A DNA stretch of 36,922 nucleotides, taken from positions 1 through 36,922 of IMG/VR virus record IMGVR_UViG_3300034110_000838; one strand, written 5' to 3'. The stretch is from a virus. Positions within the stretch are counted from its first letter, which is position 1. Each line of letters starts with the position of its first letter. Positions 36,265 through 36,922 of this stretch are shown piece by piece. The notes below the pieces were generated by a model. It was not told the DNA's origin and searched no databases. It saw only the letters and a program-made list of their open reading frames with translations. The translations under genes were made by a program, and so were the position numbers.

Positions 36265-36922
36265 GGGCCGAGACGGTAAATCGCGTTCACGCGCCAGATG
36301 ACGCCGGTGGTGGCGGGACAGACGATTGTGGTGGCCGCGCCGGCGGTGGTGGCCGCCAGGCCGGAACCGAAGTCGATGGACACCACCTTGTCGTCCCCCT
36401 GGGGTGCGGCGTCCGCGCCGAAGGTGAAAGCCAGCGCGCCGGGCAGGTTGGTGGTGGTGACCACCACGGGCGTGGCGCCGGCGGTGAGCAGCGCGGAGGC
36501 GCTGCGGGTGATCTCGATCCGCTGGATGTAGTGCCGCAGCCCGGTGACGGCCGCCAGGGTGGCAGTAAGGGCGACGCCGGCGGCCTGCGTGCTGCTGACC
36601 GCGAGGGTCGGCAGGGGGTGGATGATCTCGGTATTCAGGGGGGGATTCACGTCCGCCAGCATGGAGGCGATGCAGGAGCCGGAGGTGTAGGCGGAGACGC
36701 GGACGCGGAGCTTGCGCAGCTGGCCGACCGGGATGGCATAGACCACGGCGGTATTGGCGGCGACGAGCGCATGGACCAGCAGCGGCTGGCCTGCACCGGG
36801 GATGGTGCCGCCGGCGCACCCGGGGGAGAATGGGTAGGCCGGGACCGGGAAAAATTGCGTCTCGGCCTCGTTGTTCGCCCCGGTGAATTCCAGGGTGCCG
36901 ATGAAGGAGGTGGACTGGATGT
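36261..36922 (-). CDS. Beta-rich virion or fibre-associated protein, C-terminal part (gene split by contig ends)
   Basis: This is the rest of the 263-residue protein whose start is at 257. In the circle it occupies 257-1 and then 36795-36261 (792 bp); the part above 36795 repeats the left end. The C-terminal sequence (V-T-G-L-R-H-Y-I-Q-R-I-E-I-T-R-S-A-S, T-T-T-N-L-P-G-A-L-A-F-T-F-G, A-T-T-I-V-C-P-A-T-T-G-V-I-W-R-V-N-A-I) is a pattern I recognise from phage structural proteins with two beta domains, often placed near tail fibres and lysis genes. The first domain has a matching V-R-V-S-A-Y-T-S-G-S-C strand pair. Its stop overlaps the endolysin start. Confidence 0.85.
   Translation of the reverse strand, partial: IQSTSFIGTLEFTGANNEAETQFFPVPAYPFSPGCAGGTIPGAGQPLLVHALVAANTAVVYAIPVGQLRKLRVRVSAYTSGSCIASMLADVNPPLNTEIIHPLPTLAVSSTQAAGVALTATLAAVTGLRHYIQRIEITRSASALLTAGATPVVVTTTNLPGALAFTFGADAAPQGDDKVVSIDFGSGLAATTAGAATTIVCPATTGVIWRVNAIYRLGP
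36796..36922. repeat. Terminal direct repeat, right copy
   Basis: Identical to bases 1-127. Removing one copy restores an uninterrupted reading frame across the junction, which is good evidence that the closed circle is the true sequence. Confidence 0.95.

Noticed and set aside
36265-36819. N-terminal extension of the endolysin frame
   Set aside because: The extended residues are Arg/His/Pro-rich shadow sequence overlapping the beta-rich protein; the real start is fixed by the ATGA overlap at 36261-36264.
1-36922. CRISPR arrays, insertion sequences, rRNA genes, toxin or resistance genes
   Set aside because: No regularly spaced repeats, transposase motifs, rRNA-like stretches or recognised toxin or resistance families were seen on either strand.

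Overview
The window is a complete temperate podovirus (short-tailed phage) genome. Its first 127 bases (1-127) are identical to its last 127 (36796-36922), so the molecule closes into a circle of about 36,795 bp. One structural gene is cut by the contig ends. The DNA is GC-rich. The host looks Gram-negative: there are two phage lipoproteins, and the T7-type ejection proteins include a lysozyme suited to a thin peptidoglycan wall. The integrase active-site wording (an Asp in place of the first catalytic His, R-H-S-Y-A-S-Y, G-H-Y) resembles integrases I associate with Verrucomicrobiota, but the host assignment is only a suggestion.

Layout. Nearly every gene is on the minus strand and reads as one long rightward-to-leftward programme. 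(1) Immunity and integration, about 32.3-35.3 kb: a plus-strand repressor faces a small minus-strand Cro-position gene across an operator region with palindromes. Next come a minus-strand lipoprotein plus membrane protein pair (a likely lysogenic-conversion unit), a plus-strand tyrosine integrase, and a tRNA-Leu-like 3' fragment that is the likely attP, followed by a terminator. (2) Early and replication genes, about 32.1 down to 24.9 kb: small regulators, a DUF2303 protein, a winged-helix protein, a DEDD exonuclease, a J-domain protein, a DUF4326 protein, a replisome-organiser-like protein and a DnaA-domain-IV-like protein. Most are joined by ATGA stop-start overlaps. (3) Packaging and head, 24.9-17.4 kb: small and large terminase, T7 gp8-type portal, a Bbp19-like protein, a HicB-like-domain protein, scaffold and capsid. 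(4) Tail and ejection, 17.3-2.5 kb: proteins in exactly T7 order 11-12-13-14-15-16. The gp15 position carries a lysozyme domain and the gp16 position is a 2583-residue giant using about 21% of the genome. (5) Fibre and lysis, 2.5 kb through the junction to 35.3 kb: a LamG-like fibre protein, a lipoprotein, a beta-rich protein, an endolysin and a one-helix membrane protein.

No phage RNA polymerase or DNA polymerase is encoded, so a T7-like virion module has been joined to a lambda-like lifestyle that depends on host polymerases. Notable features: a repeated 60-75-residue module shared by tail adaptor and tail nozzle; a giant ejection protein with an HExxH metallopeptidase signature, recurrent F-S-L/I motifs and an internal segment that codes better in another frame; a 10-12-bp motif repeated in three late-operon spacers; a non-Shine-Dalgarno start context (YGATCCCATG) at five genes; and hairpins placed around the capsid gene much as in T7.
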